The notes: a model not told the origin generated them from the letters alone. Numbered from the stretch's first letter, positions 7,932-15,688 are shown. The stretch: DNA of 35,356 nucleotides from an uncultured bacterium (GCA_905215555.1 CAJMQU010000048.1:1-35356); one strand, 5' to 3'. A program made the numbers and translations.

Positions 7932-10085
7932 TTATGACAATCTGAATTTAATTGGAGTTGTATATTTCACTCTGACGGGTTTACCATTCAGCTTTCCTGG
8001 TGTCCATCGGGGCATTGATTTTATTACCCGAAGGGCTTCTTCATCCAAATAAGGGTCAACACTTGTTGTCACATGCGCATTAGTGACACTGCCGTCCGCA
8101 TCTACCACAAATTGCACTACAACTATTCCCTGCGTACCATTTTCTTGCGCAACCGTAGGATATTTCACATTCTGTGCGAGATAGCGCATAAATGCCACCG
8201 CCCCACCGGGATATTCAGGCATCACTTCTACCTTGTCATATATTTTATTGGGATCTTCAGCCTCCGCCTCCTTGTGCAGTTCAGCAGCCAATTCGGCTTG
8301 CAGCCTGGCTCTCTCTGCTTCCTCACGCTCATCGGTTTCTTCGACAGGAGCTATATACGGTACTTCGGGAATCTCATTCTCTACTATATCTGACTGTTCG
8401 GACGCCTCCGGAGAACTTTCAGCTTCGGATAAGGACTCCGACGCTTCCGAAAGAGATTGCTGCAGAGCCTTCCTATCCGCCAGCCGTTTTTCCAAATCCC
8501 TAAAATCCATATACAGATTGTAAGTGCCCCATTTCTCCGTCTCTATCCGCAGGCTTTTGTCGGAAGGCAAGTAATGCAACGTAAGATTTTGCTCATAAGT
8601 ATGCACGAACGCATCGCAACCCTCTGACTTCATGATGGAGTCCACATACAATGTATAGAGGCAATCATTGGCCATTATCTTAATGATTCCATAAGTACCT
8701 TTAATATCCCGATTATACAAGCCCAACTGCGCATGGGCAAATGCTTTAGCATCTTCCCCCGTCTGCCACTCTCCGACCAATGGGTGCTCCACATCGGTAG
8801 AGGGTAGGATGCGGCTTTCCATTTCGTCCAAATAAACATTGACCTGTTTTTTCCCATTAGTCCACTTTCCTGTAAAGAAGTGTTCACCATCATACTCTCC
8901 ATAATCCATCTTGAATGTTCCGGTATTCTTCCCGTTGACAAACTCATTGACAACGTAATGCAATCCATCCTCTATCTTCCCGCTCAGCTGAATATCCTGT
9001 TTGTTCCGTTTATAGAAATAGGTGCCATACAAAGAATCACCTTCCTGCTTTAAACACATTTGCACTTCCGATTTTCCAACCCTTCCCTCATAAAGGGCTT
9101 CTTTAATGGCGGGCATATTTACCGCTTCCACAGTCTCTCCCCCCTTCAAACAAAAGAACAAAACAGACAGAACCACCAACACTGACACGCCCCCTATTAT
9201 ATAGTATTTCTTGCGTGAGCCAGGCGAAGCAGGGACTTCCACCGTTTTCTGAACCGGTGGGGCTACAGGCTGAGGTTTATCATTAAAAACATTTGCAGCA
9301 GAAGGAGAAACATCCTGCGGAGAGTATTGCTGTTTCTCTATAGACACCAACGATGCAGATGAATCCGTTTCCGCATTTTCTGGATTATGATCCACTCTTG
9401 CACGTAGTTTGCGGTTCCATTCTTTACGATAAGTAACCAACAGCCAAATTTCAGCAAATAGCACTCCCCAACCTATAATGACACAGACAGTCTTTAACAC
9501 CGTATCACCGGCAGAATCAGGAATAAGCTTGGCAGCGACAAGCGACAGAAGCGAAGTGACAAGAATATTAAGTACCGGATGCAGCCCCCAACAAAGAGTT
9601 TGCAACGGGTACCATTTATAGAATGAACAAAGATGACCTAAAGCCGCAACAAAATAGGCCAATGAACAAAAAATCAATAGATACGGCCCTATTCCCATCA
9701 TCTGCTTTATTTCATGCCCCCAATAAGACGTCCCAGTGTCTTGGGAGCTAAGAACAACAGTCATGAGAATAAAACCAACGCAGAGACCAAGACTACAATA
9801 AAAGTCCACGACACTTACAACAAAATGTTGAAAGATTTTAGACAACGTTATTTTCAAGATTCCGATAACCAATATGGCAGCAGCCATCAGAAAAATAAGG
9901 AATAAATAAAAGCCACCGGAACCTTTATCTATATTTTCCGCAACAGTGAAAGATTCAACAACATTCCCATCTATTACGGTTTGAACCAATGGGACATAAA
10001 GAAAGACTAAAAAAACAGAAACAGCTATCAGAATATTATAGATACCGGAATTGGTGCCCGATATTTTTACATCAGAATGCATCAT
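7932..10085 (-). CDS. Multi-spanning inner-membrane protein with C-terminal TonB domain
   Basis: About 717 residues. Six hydrophobic segments at roughly residues 15-35, 58-78, 87-113, 132-152, 168-187 and 197-219 are followed by a polar, Pro-rich cytoplasmic stretch, a seventh segment (294-314), a beta-rich periplasmic part with GxYxG-type strands, a Ser/Glu/Ala-rich probable coil (about 530-600) and a TonB C-terminal domain in the last 99 residues (EYPGG, NVKYP, VVQFVVDADGSV, RWTPGKLNGKPV). TonB domains normally carry proton-motive-force energy to outer-membrane transporters; here there is no adjacent exbB/exbD and the membrane part is unlike classical TonB. An open frame runs to 10166, but the ATG pair at 10085/10082 directly precedes the first membrane segment and is the better start. 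It is co-transcribed with the WG-repeat gene. Confidence 0.8.
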   Translation of the reverse strand: MMHSDVKISGTNSGIYNILIAVSVFLVFLYVPLVQTVIDGNVVESFTVAENIDKGSGGFYLFLIFLMAAAILVIGILKITLSKIFQHFVVSVVDFYCSLGLCVGFILMTVVLSSQDTGTSYWGHEIKQMMGIGPYLLIFCSLAYFVAALGHLCSFYKWYPLQTLCWGLHPVLNILVTSLLSLVAAKLIPDSAGDTVLKTVCVIIGWGVLFAEIWLLVTYRKEWNRKLRARVDHNPENAETDSSASLVSIEKQQYSPQDVSPSAANVFNDKPQPVAPPVQKTVEVPASPGSRKKYYIIGGVSVLVVLSVLFFCLKGGETVEAVNMPAIKEALYEGRVGKSEVQMCLKQEGDSLYGTYFYKRNKQDIQLSGKIEDGLHYVVNEFVNGKNTGTFKMDYGEYDGEHFFTGKWTNGKKQVNVYLDEMESRILPSTDVEHPLVGEWQTGEDAKAFAHAQLGLYNRDIKGTYGIIKIMANDCLYTLYVDSIMKSEGCDAFVHTYEQNLTLHYLPSDKSLRIETEKWGTYNLYMDFRDLEKRLADRKALQQSLSEASESLSEAESSPEASEQSDIVENEIPEVPYIAPVEETDEREEAERARLQAELAAELHKEAEAEDPNKIYDKVEVMPEYPGGAVAFMRYLAQNVKYPTVAQENGTQGIVVVQFVVDADGSVTNAHVTTSVDPYLDEEALRVIKSMPRWTPGKLNGKPVRVKYTTPIKFRLS

Positions 10086-10347
10086 ATTATATTGGATTAT
10101 GATACAAAAAAAGGCGGAACCATTCAACCTATCCGGTCCTGAGGTATCGCCAAACACCGCGCCCAAAGAATAAGTGTAAACAGTTCACGCCCATAGAGCG
10201 CGAACTTCAACATCTTATATCTCTTGGGCTTTCCAATTGGCGATTTTCAGGACCAAGCAATAAGAGCTAAAGCTCTAATATGTATAGAAAGAACGGAAAC
10301 GCTTTTCCTTTGTTTGTTATTAATAAATAGAAATCATTAAAAATTAC

Positions 10348-10396
10348 GTAGTCCGGCATTCTGTCGGGCTACTTCCAAAAAGGATATTTCCTTTTT
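10348..10396. other. Twin hairpins in the TonB-gene leader
   Basis: Hairpin A: GTAGTCCG (10348-10355) with CGGGCTAC (10365-10372), one T-G wobble on the plus strand (a C-A mismatch on the minus). Hairpin B: AAAAAGGA (10377-10384) with TCCTTTTT (10389-10396). Read leftward from the minus-strand promoter, hairpin A is followed by GTAATTTTTAATG and could act as an attenuator. Read rightward, hairpin B resembles an intrinsic terminator of a small RNA. The strand is undecided. Confidence 0.4.
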
Positions 10397-10463
10397 ACAT
10401 CATAGTTTTGTCATCTTCCATAGGCAATCCGTTTTACTGATCAAACAAGTATTTTTATCGCTT

Positions 10464-10495
10464 CAAAGTTAGATAATACATATAACATTACAAAA
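10464..10495 (-). promoter_or_regulatory. Promoter of the TonB-domain/WG-repeat operon
   Basis: Minus-strand TTTTG (10495 to 10491), a 19-base spacer, then TAACTTTG (10471 to 10464): a full match to the Bacteroidales -33/-7 consensus. Transcription would run leftward with a leader of about 375 bases to the start at 10085. A 9-bp inverted repeat (10492-10500 with 10519-10527) overlaps the -33 element. Confidence 0.65.
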
Positions 10496-10615
10496 CTTTT
10501 GCCCGACATTTATCATCAAAAAGTTTTATTCCTTCTAAAAATCCGATGCAACTCCTACTTTCAGCCCCCCTAACGAAAGAAGCTTCCCACTGCATAAAGA
10601 GGCACGTTCACAAAA

Positions 10616-10711
10616 TCAGGAGGAGTTTCCTCCATTTAATCACATTTTCAGGAGGAGTTTCCCGCTTCAAGCAGCAAAAGGAGTAGAAGTTTCGCTTATT
10701 TAACGCCCGCA
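10616..10711 (+). repeat. Degenerate tandem repeat, three 32-bp units
   Basis: TCAGGAGGAGTTTCC occurs at 10616 and again, identical over 15 bases, at 10648. A weaker third copy in exact register begins at 10680 (GGAGTAGAAGTTTCG). The AGTTTC core recurs at 10624, 10656 and 10688, exactly 32 bases apart, and ATTTAA sits at the same place in units 1 and 3. Confidence 0.6.
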
Positions 10712-10770
10712 CCACGAAGCATCCCCTTCCCCATCAAGCACCCGCTCCTTACCTTTCCCCTGCAAAAAGC

Positions 10771-10801
10771 TTGCATATCTACTGAAGCATGACTACCTTT
10801 G
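10771..10801 (+). promoter_or_regulatory. Candidate promoter of the HU-like gene
   Basis: TTG (10771-10773), 20 bases, then TACCTTTG (10794-10801), an exact TAnnTTTG box. Transcription would start within the palindrome array that follows and give a leader of about 180 bases before the ATG at 10987. Confidence 0.5.
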
Positions 10802-10870
10802 CTGCTCAAGATGGCATCTTACGCAGTATAAGATACTATCTTAAACATCACAAGATGCCATCTTGAGCAG
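10802..10870 (+). promoter_or_regulatory. Array of three 13-bp palindromes inside a 19-bp inverted repeat
   Basis: AAGATGGCATCTT (10808-10820), AAGATACTATCTT (10830-10842) and AAGATGCCATCTT (10852-10864) share AAGAT-R-N-Y-ATCTT. They start exactly 22 bases apart, with 9-base spacers. The outer boxes with their flanks also form a perfect 19-bp inverted repeat (10802-10820 with 10852-10870). The position directly after a -7 box suggests an operator array, or a long hairpin at the 5' end of the transcript. Confidence 0.6.
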
Positions 10871-10986
10871 TAAAGCAAAGAAAGTTACGGTTCACAAGGA
10901 AATGAGTTTCAAGTGTTAAGGCTCTATGCGGCTGGCATTGAGAAGCATAACTATCACCAACAACATCAATCAACAGGAACAAGGAT

Positions 10987-11496
10987 ATGGGAATGATTTA
11001 TTTAGTAAGGAAGAAACTCTTCCGTTCCAAGGAAGGAATGAAGCAACTGTATTACGCTGTGCAGCGCACCCTGCAACCGCGCGGCGGAGTGACAACCGAA
11101 AAGCTGGCACAACGCATGGCCAGCCGTAAAGGCATGAGCGAAGGCGACGTGCAAAGTGTACTGGTGGACCTGCCCAAATACATAGAAGAAGCACTCAGAG
11201 AGGGCGAGTCCGTCACCATCAGAGGACTCGGCTCCTTCAACCTCGCCATAACAAGCGAAGGCTTCGAACATCCCGACGACGTGATGCCGGGCAAGGTGCG
11301 GGTTTCACGCATTTACTTCAAACCGGATCGGATGTTGGTGGGAAGGCTACGCCAAAACATGGATTTCTTCCGTTATCCGCTGAGCAAATACTTCCCCCAC
11401 GAAATGCTACGCCCCGAAACGCTGGAACGCGAACGGGTACAGGCCAAAAATAAACCGGAAGAGGAAGCAAAGGATATTGACACAGTAACAGACTGA
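10987..11496 (+). CDS. HU-HIG-type DNA-binding protein
   Basis: 169-residue protein. Residues about 20-115 match the HU/IHF fold as found in the Bacteroidetes HU-HIG family: a YYAVQRTLQPRGGVTTEKLAQRMA start, helices with GMSEGDVQSVLVDL, then V-T-I-R-G-L-GSFN (the strand before the DNA-binding arms) and a later VRVSRIYFKPD strand. Such proteins bend or coat DNA. After residue 115 comes an extension (NMDFFRYPLSKYF and a Glu/Lys-rich acidic tail) not part of the HU core. Start at ATG 10987; an in-frame ATG at 10993 is possible. It precedes parAB on the same strand by about 380 bases but has its own promoter region, so co-transcription is not assumed. Confidence 0.8.
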   Translation: MGMIYLVRKKLFRSKEGMKQLYYAVQRTLQPRGGVTTEKLAQRMASRKGMSEGDVQSVLVDLPKYIEEALREGESVTIRGLGSFNLAITSEGFEHPDDVMPGKVRVSRIYFKPDRMLVGRLRQNMDFFRYPLSKYFPHEMLRPETLERERVQAKNKPEEEAKDIDTVTD

Positions 11497-11877
11497 AAGA
11501 GCAGAAAGTCCACACACGACCGGATATTTCAGCGTAAACACCTTACACACAACAGCCTGAAAGCCGATGAAAGAGATGAAAGTGCAAAACAACATGATTA
11601 TTCACACCAACCACGCCTAAAATGCAGACAGACACTTAAAACAAATCTTAATCTTCTGCAAGCGAGACAAAAAAGATATTTCATTTCAAGATTATTACGT
11701 ATATTTGCAAGCTAAACAAGAGAACGAAAAGCGCCGCAAAAAGCCAAAATGAAATAAAAACGGCCCGGAGTTATTAACAAAATAGGCGACTTATCAACAG
11801 ATTTTGCAATCTTTCTCTTTTTTAGTAGGCGCAATACGGAATTATCACTTATTTCGCTGCCAATAAACACTAAGAAT
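11497..11877 (+). other. Upstream region of parA with DnaA-box-like sites
   Basis: No gene seen. It holds an exact -7 box TATATTTG at 11700-11707 (candidate parA promoter, no clear -33). Two TTATnnACA sites follow, TTATTAACA (11771-11779) and TTATCAACA (11791-11799), in the same orientation and 20 bases apart. These resemble DnaA boxes (consensus TTATCCACA). No terminator for the HU-like gene is evident. Confidence 0.5.
11700..11707 (+). promoter_or_regulatory. Candidate promoter (-7 box) of parA operon
   Basis: TATATTTG followed by CAAGC, the usual Bacteroidales form, 171 bases before the parA start codon. The -33 region has only a TTTC at a poor distance (17 bases). Confidence 0.5.
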
Positions 11878-12642
11878 ATGGGAAAAATTATTGCTTTGGC
11901 AAATCAAAAAGGTGGTGTCGGAAAAACAACGACTACGATTAACCTCGCAGCTTCCCTTGCCACCCTGGAAAAGAAAGTGCTCGTTGTGGACGCAGACCCG
12001 CAGGCAAACGCCTCTTCCGGTTTGGGTGTCGACATCAAACAGGCGGAATGTACTATTTACGAATGCATTATCGACCGCGCCGATGTCCGCGAGGCTATCC
12101 ACGACACGGAGATTGATACACTGAAAGTGATATCCTCCCACATAAACTTGGTAGGCGCCGAAATAGAGATGCTCAACCTGAAAAACAGGGAAAAAATACT
12201 GAAAGAAGTGCTTGCCCCGCTGAAGGAGGAGTTTGATTATATCTTGATAGACTGCTCACCTTCTTTGGGACTGATTACCATCAACGCGCTCACCGCAGCC
12301 GACTCCGTGATTATCCCCGTACAAGCAGAATACTTCGCGCTGGAAGGTATCAGCAAGTTATTGAATACCATCAAGATTATCAAGTCTAAACTGAATCCGG
12401 CACTCGAAATCGAAGGTTTCCTGCTGACGATGTACGACTCGCGCCTGCGCCAGGCCAACCAGATTTATGACGAAGTGAAACGCCACTTCCAGGAATTGGT
12501 GTTCAACACTGTCATACAACGCAACGTCAAACTGAGCGAAGCCCCAAGCTACGGTCTGCCCACCATCTTGTATGATGCGGACTCCACCGGAGCCAAAAAC
12601 CACATGGCACTTGCCAAAGAACTGATAAGCCGTAACAATTAA
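11878..12642 (+). CDS. parA: Chromosome partitioning ATPase ParA (Soj)
   Basis: 254-residue ParA/MinD-superfamily ATPase. The deviant Walker A KGGVGKTT lies at residues 11-18, with the signature lysine before the glycines; DADPQANASSGLG (about 39-51) and IDCSPSLGLIT (about 123-133) are the Walker A' and B regions. Family members form ATP-dependent dimers on nucleoid DNA and move ParB-bound origin regions. Length is that of chromosomal Soj proteins without an N-terminal DNA-binding extension. parB begins 16 bases downstream. The leader upstream carries a -7 box and two DnaA-box-like sites. Confidence 0.96.
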   Translation: MGKIIALANQKGGVGKTTTTINLAASLATLEKKVLVVDADPQANASSGLGVDIKQAECTIYECIIDRADVREAIHDTEIDTLKVISSHINLVGAEIEMLNLKNREKILKEVLAPLKEEFDYILIDCSPSLGLITINALTAADSVIIPVQAEYFALEGISKLLNTIKIIKSKLNPALEIEGFLLTMYDSRLRQANQIYDEVKRHFQELVFNTVIQRNVKLSEAPSYGLPTILYDADSTGAKNHMALAKELISRNN

Positions 12643-12658
12643 CTAAAAACGAAGAACC

Positions 12659-13549
12659 ATGGCACAAAAAAGAAATACATTAGGACGCGGGCTGGACGCC
12701 CTGCTCTCAATGGACGAAGTGCAGACTGAAGGCTCTTCTTCCATCAACGAAATAGAGTTGTCGAAGATTGTCGTCAACCCGAATCAGCCGCGTCATGAAT
12801 TTGACGAAACGGCTCTTCAGGAACTTGCCGACTCAATCTCTGAAATAGGTATCATCCAGCCCATCACCCTGCGAAAACTGTCGGAGGATGAGTATCAGAT
12901 TATTGCCGGAGAGCGCCGTTTCCGTGCCTCACAACAGGCTGGTCTGAAAAGTATTCCCGCCTATATACGCACGGCCGATGATGAAAACGTCATGGAAATG
13001 GCGCTCATCGAAAACATACAGCGTGAAGACCTGAACTCCGTGGAAATAGCCCTTGCCTATCAGCACCTGCTTGAGCAATACGGCCTGACCCAAGAACGCC
13101 TCAGCGAACGCGTCGGCAAGAAACGCACCACCATCGCCAACTATCTGCGCCTGCTGAAATTGCCCGCCCCTATCCAGATGGCCATACAGAACAAGCAGAT
13201 AGACATGGGACATGCCCGTGCGCTCGTCACCCTGGGCGACCCGAAGCTGCAAGTGAAGATATTCGAAGAAATCATCGAGCACGGATACTCCGTACGCAAG
13301 GTGGAAGAAATAGTGAAATCTCTGAGCGAAGGCGAAACCGTGAAAAGCGGCGGACGCAAAATCGCTCCCAAACGCGCCAAACTGCCGGAAGAGTTCAACA
13401 TGCTGAAACAACAGCTTTCGGGCTTCTTCAGCACCAAAGTGCAGCTGACCTGTTCGGAAAAAGGAAAAGGTAAAATCAGTATCCCGTTCAATAACGAAGA
13501 GGAATTAGAACGTATTATCGGCATACTCGATACTCTAAAAAATAAATGA
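12659..13549 (+). CDS. parB: Chromosome partitioning protein ParB (Spo0J)
   Basis: 296-residue ParB/Spo0J. The N-terminal GRGLDALLS segment is the ParA-stimulating region. NPNQPRHEFDE begins the nuclease-like CTPase domain, and GERRFRA (about 83-89) is its CTP-binding motif. The helix-turn-helix LTQERLSERVGKKRTTIANYLRLLKLP (about 142-168) recognises parS. A C-terminal dimerisation region follows a basic linker. ParB spreads as a CTP-loaded clamp around parS and guides origin segregation. The start at 12659 is ATG. Its stop overlaps the next gene by four bases (ATGA). No canonical parS site was found in the window. Confidence 0.96.
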   Translation: MAQKRNTLGRGLDALLSMDEVQTEGSSSINEIELSKIVVNPNQPRHEFDETALQELADSISEIGIIQPITLRKLSEDEYQIIAGERRFRASQQAGLKSIPAYIRTADDENVMEMALIENIQREDLNSVEIALAYQHLLEQYGLTQERLSERVGKKRTTIANYLRLLKLPAPIQMAIQNKQIDMGHARALVTLGDPKLQVKIFEEIIEHGYSVRKVEEIVKSLSEGETVKSGGRKIAPKRAKLPEEFNMLKQQLSGFFSTKVQLTCSEKGKGKISIPFNNEEELERIIGILDTLKNK

Positions 13550-14304
13550 CGAAAGGAACTAGAACATATCAATGGTGTATCGCCCTGCTGCTTTGCTTCG
13601 TGCAGACGGCAGGGATTGCTATGTATGGGCAAAACCGCCCGCGTGCCGCCGCCAAACGGACCTTGGCAGCCGCAGACAGCCTTGCCATAGCCGACAGCAT
13701 CGCTGCCGAAAACAAAATGCGTCTGCTGGAGATGACTTCCAACACCACCCCGCAAGTGACACCCACACCGACGGACAGCCTGCACGAGGCTATCAACAAA
13801 AAAGTATTCATTCCCAATCCGACCAAGGCGACCTGGCTTGCCCTCGTCATCCCCGGAGGCGGACAAATCTATAACCGGAAATACTGGAAACTACCTATTA
13901 TATATGGCGGCTTCGCCGGATGCGCGTATGCACTGACGTGGAATGGCAAGATGTATAAAGATTACATGCAAGCCTACAAAGACGCAGCCAATGGCAATTG
14001 GGAAGCCAGCAGCATCAACGACCTCCTGCCTCCCGGATACATAGACCGCGTGTCGAAAAGCCAATTGACAGAAACTCTCCGGAAGCGAAAGGACACGTAC
14101 CGCCGATATCGTGACTTGAGTATTTTCGCCTTTATAGGCGTCTATCTGATATCGGTAATCGATGCTTATGTAGACGCAGAGTTATCAAATTTCGACATCA
14201 CCCCCGACCTCAGCATGCGGATAGAGCCGACTGTGATCAACAATCAATATAGTACCGGCACTTCCAACAAGTCTGTCGGGGTGCAATGCAGTTTCCGTTT
14301 TTAA
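13546..14304 (+). CDS. DUF5683 membrane protein
   Basis: 252-residue protein of the DUF5683 family, which in Bacteroidetes commonly sits between parB and a lytic transglycosylase gene. An N-terminal signal or membrane segment (about 10-28) is followed by an Ala-rich segment, then a conserved core: PNPTKATWLALVIPGGGQIYN (hydrophobic turn, about 90-110), YWKLPIIYGGFAG, and a second membrane segment around residues 188-206 (LSIFAFIGVYLISVIDAYV). It overlaps the parB stop by four bases (ATGA), so translation is coupled. Function is unknown; the context suggests the cell envelope. Confidence 0.85.
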   Translation: MTKGTRTYQWCIALLLCFVQTAGIAMYGQNRPRAAAKRTLAAADSLAIADSIAAENKMRLLEMTSNTTPQVTPTPTDSLHEAINKKVFIPNPTKATWLALVIPGGGQIYNRKYWKLPIIYGGFAGCAYALTWNGKMYKDYMQAYKDAANGNWEASSINDLLPPGYIDRVSKSQLTETLRKRKDTYRRYRDLSIFAFIGVYLISVIDAYVDAELSNFDITPDLSMRIEPTVINNQYSTGTSNKSVGVQCSFRF

Positions 14305-14338
14305 TGAATAAATAAGCTATATCAAAGAATAATCACAC

Positions 14339-15646
14339 ATGAAAAATAAATCTGTAAACATAAAGAAGTTTATCGCTGCTCCATTTCTGTTTTGTCTATC
14401 ACTTTTCACCTTCCAGGCGCAAGCGCAGGAAAGCGTGGATGTGCTTATCCACGACAACGGAACAGAACGGCAAGAAAGCATCGAGCTTCCGCAAAGCATG
14501 ACTTATCCGCTGGACAGCCTGCTCAACGATTGGAAAGCAAAGAATTATATCGATTTAAGCAAAGATTGCAGCACGTCCACAGAAAATCCGCTTTTCAGCG
14601 ATTCTGTCTATATCGACCGGCTCAGCCGCATTCCTGCCGTAATGGAAATGCCATACAACGAGATTGTACGTAAATTCATAGATATGTACACAGGCCGCCT
14701 GCGCAACAACGTATCGTTCATGCTGAGCGCCTGCAACTTTTACATGCCCATTTTTGAGGAAGCGCTCGATACCTACGGCCTGCCGCTCGAACTCAAATAT
14801 CTGCCCATCATCGAATCCGCCCTCAACCCTTCTGCAAGATCGCGCGTAGGTGCCTCCGGTTTGTGGCAGTTCATGCTGGCTACCGGAAAGATGTACGGAC
14901 TGGAAAGCAACAGCCTCGTCGATGAACGCTGCGACCCAATAAAGGCTACCTGGGCAGCTGCCCGATATCTGAAAGATTTGTATGCCATTTATCAGGATTG
15001 GAATCTGGTGATTGCCGCTTACAACTGTGGTCCGGGCACCATCAACAAAGCCATACGCCGCGCCGGAGGAAAAACGGATTACTGGGAAATCTACAATTTC
15101 CTGCCGAAGGAGACTCGCGGATATGTACCTGCATTCATCGCAGCCAACTATGTGATGACGTACTACTGCAAACACAACATCTGCCCCATGGAAACCAATA
15201 TTCCCGATGCAACGGATACTGTTCAGGTAACGAAAAACTTACACTTCGAGCAGCTTGCCGACATCTGTGGTGTCAGTCTGGAAGAATTGAAAAGCCTTAA
15301 TCCGCAATACAAAAAGAGCATTATTCCCGGCGAAAGCAAAGCGCAAACTCTCCGCCTGCCGATGAACTACATCAGCACATTTATCGACAGCCAAGATACG
15401 ATTTATGCTCATCGCTCCGATGAGTTATTCAAGAACCGCCGAACGGTAGCCATCTCCGAAACCCGTTCTACAGCACGACGTGCTACAACCGGCAGCGGAA
15501 ACCTGACGTATCATAAGATACGCAGCGGTGAGACACTGGGTGCCATAGCACGACGCTACGGTGTCACCGTAAAACAACTTCAAAGCTGGAACGGATTGCG
15601 CAACACCAATATTTCTGCCGGAAAGCAACTGAAGATATATAAATAA
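14339..15646 (+). CDS. mltD: Membrane-bound lytic murein transglycosylase D-like, with LysM
   Basis: 435-residue secreted cell-wall enzyme that cleaves the MurNAc-GlcNAc bond of peptidoglycan with anhydro-ring formation. An N-terminal signal (about residues 9-30, cleavage near AQAQ) is followed by a GH23/SLT domain: catalytic Glu159 in the IIES motif, then S-R-V-G-A-SGLWQFM and the AYNCGPG motif. One LysM-like region covers about 305-350 and a clear C-terminal LysM (RSGETLGAIARRYGVTVKQL) ends the protein; these bind peptidoglycan. No lipobox Cys is seen at the expected place, so membrane anchoring as in E. coli MltD is uncertain. It lies 34 bases after DUF5683. Confidence 0.9.
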   Translation: MKNKSVNIKKFIAAPFLFCLSLFTFQAQAQESVDVLIHDNGTERQESIELPQSMTYPLDSLLNDWKAKNYIDLSKDCSTSTENPLFSDSVYIDRLSRIPAVMEMPYNEIVRKFIDMYTGRLRNNVSFMLSACNFYMPIFEEALDTYGLPLELKYLPIIESALNPSARSRVGASGLWQFMLATGKMYGLESNSLVDERCDPIKATWAAARYLKDLYAIYQDWNLVIAAYNCGPGTINKAIRRAGGKTDYWEIYNFLPKETRGYVPAFIAANYVMTYYCKHNICPMETNIPDATDTVQVTKNLHFEQLADICGVSLEELKSLNPQYKKSIIPGESKAQTLRLPMNYISTFIDSQDTIYAHRSDELFKNRRTVAISETRSTARRATTGSGNLTYHKIRSGETLGAIARRYGVTVKQLQSWNGLRNTNISAGKQLKIYK

Positions 15647-15658
15647 ACGCACAAACGC

Positions 15659-15688
15659 TTGTGTGGTGTTGAAATTTGCTTATTTTTG
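15659..15688 (+). promoter_or_regulatory. Promoter of rsh
   Basis: TTG (15659-15661), 19 bases, then TATTTTTG (15681-15688), an exact -7 box. The predicted start near 15693 lies downstream of the earliest in-frame start (15659), so it fixes translation at the ATG at 15716. Confidence 0.65.

Larger units (their letters stand above)
10086..10986. other. 0.9 kb region without genes
   Basis: No reading frame here looks like a gene. The region separates the divergent TonB-domain gene and HU-like gene and is unusually structured: a small hairpin (10263-10276, AGAGCT/AGCTCT), twin hairpins (10348-10396), a minus-strand promoter (10464-10495), an AAAACTTTT/AAAAGTTTT inverted repeat (10492-10500, 10519-10527), a 32-bp-period tandem repeat (10616-10711), a plus-strand promoter candidate (10771-10801) and a palindrome array (10802-10870). 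These are listed separately. Confidence 0.8.

Noticed and set aside
10086..10166. N-terminal extension of the TonB-domain protein
   Set aside because: The extension is not needed for the first membrane helix and the ATG pair at 10085/10082 is a more natural start; not excluded outright.
10802..10870. Invertible promoter element flanked by the 19-bp inverted repeat
   Set aside because: The enclosed 31 bases are too short to hold a promoter and contain no -7 box; no invertase gene is nearby.
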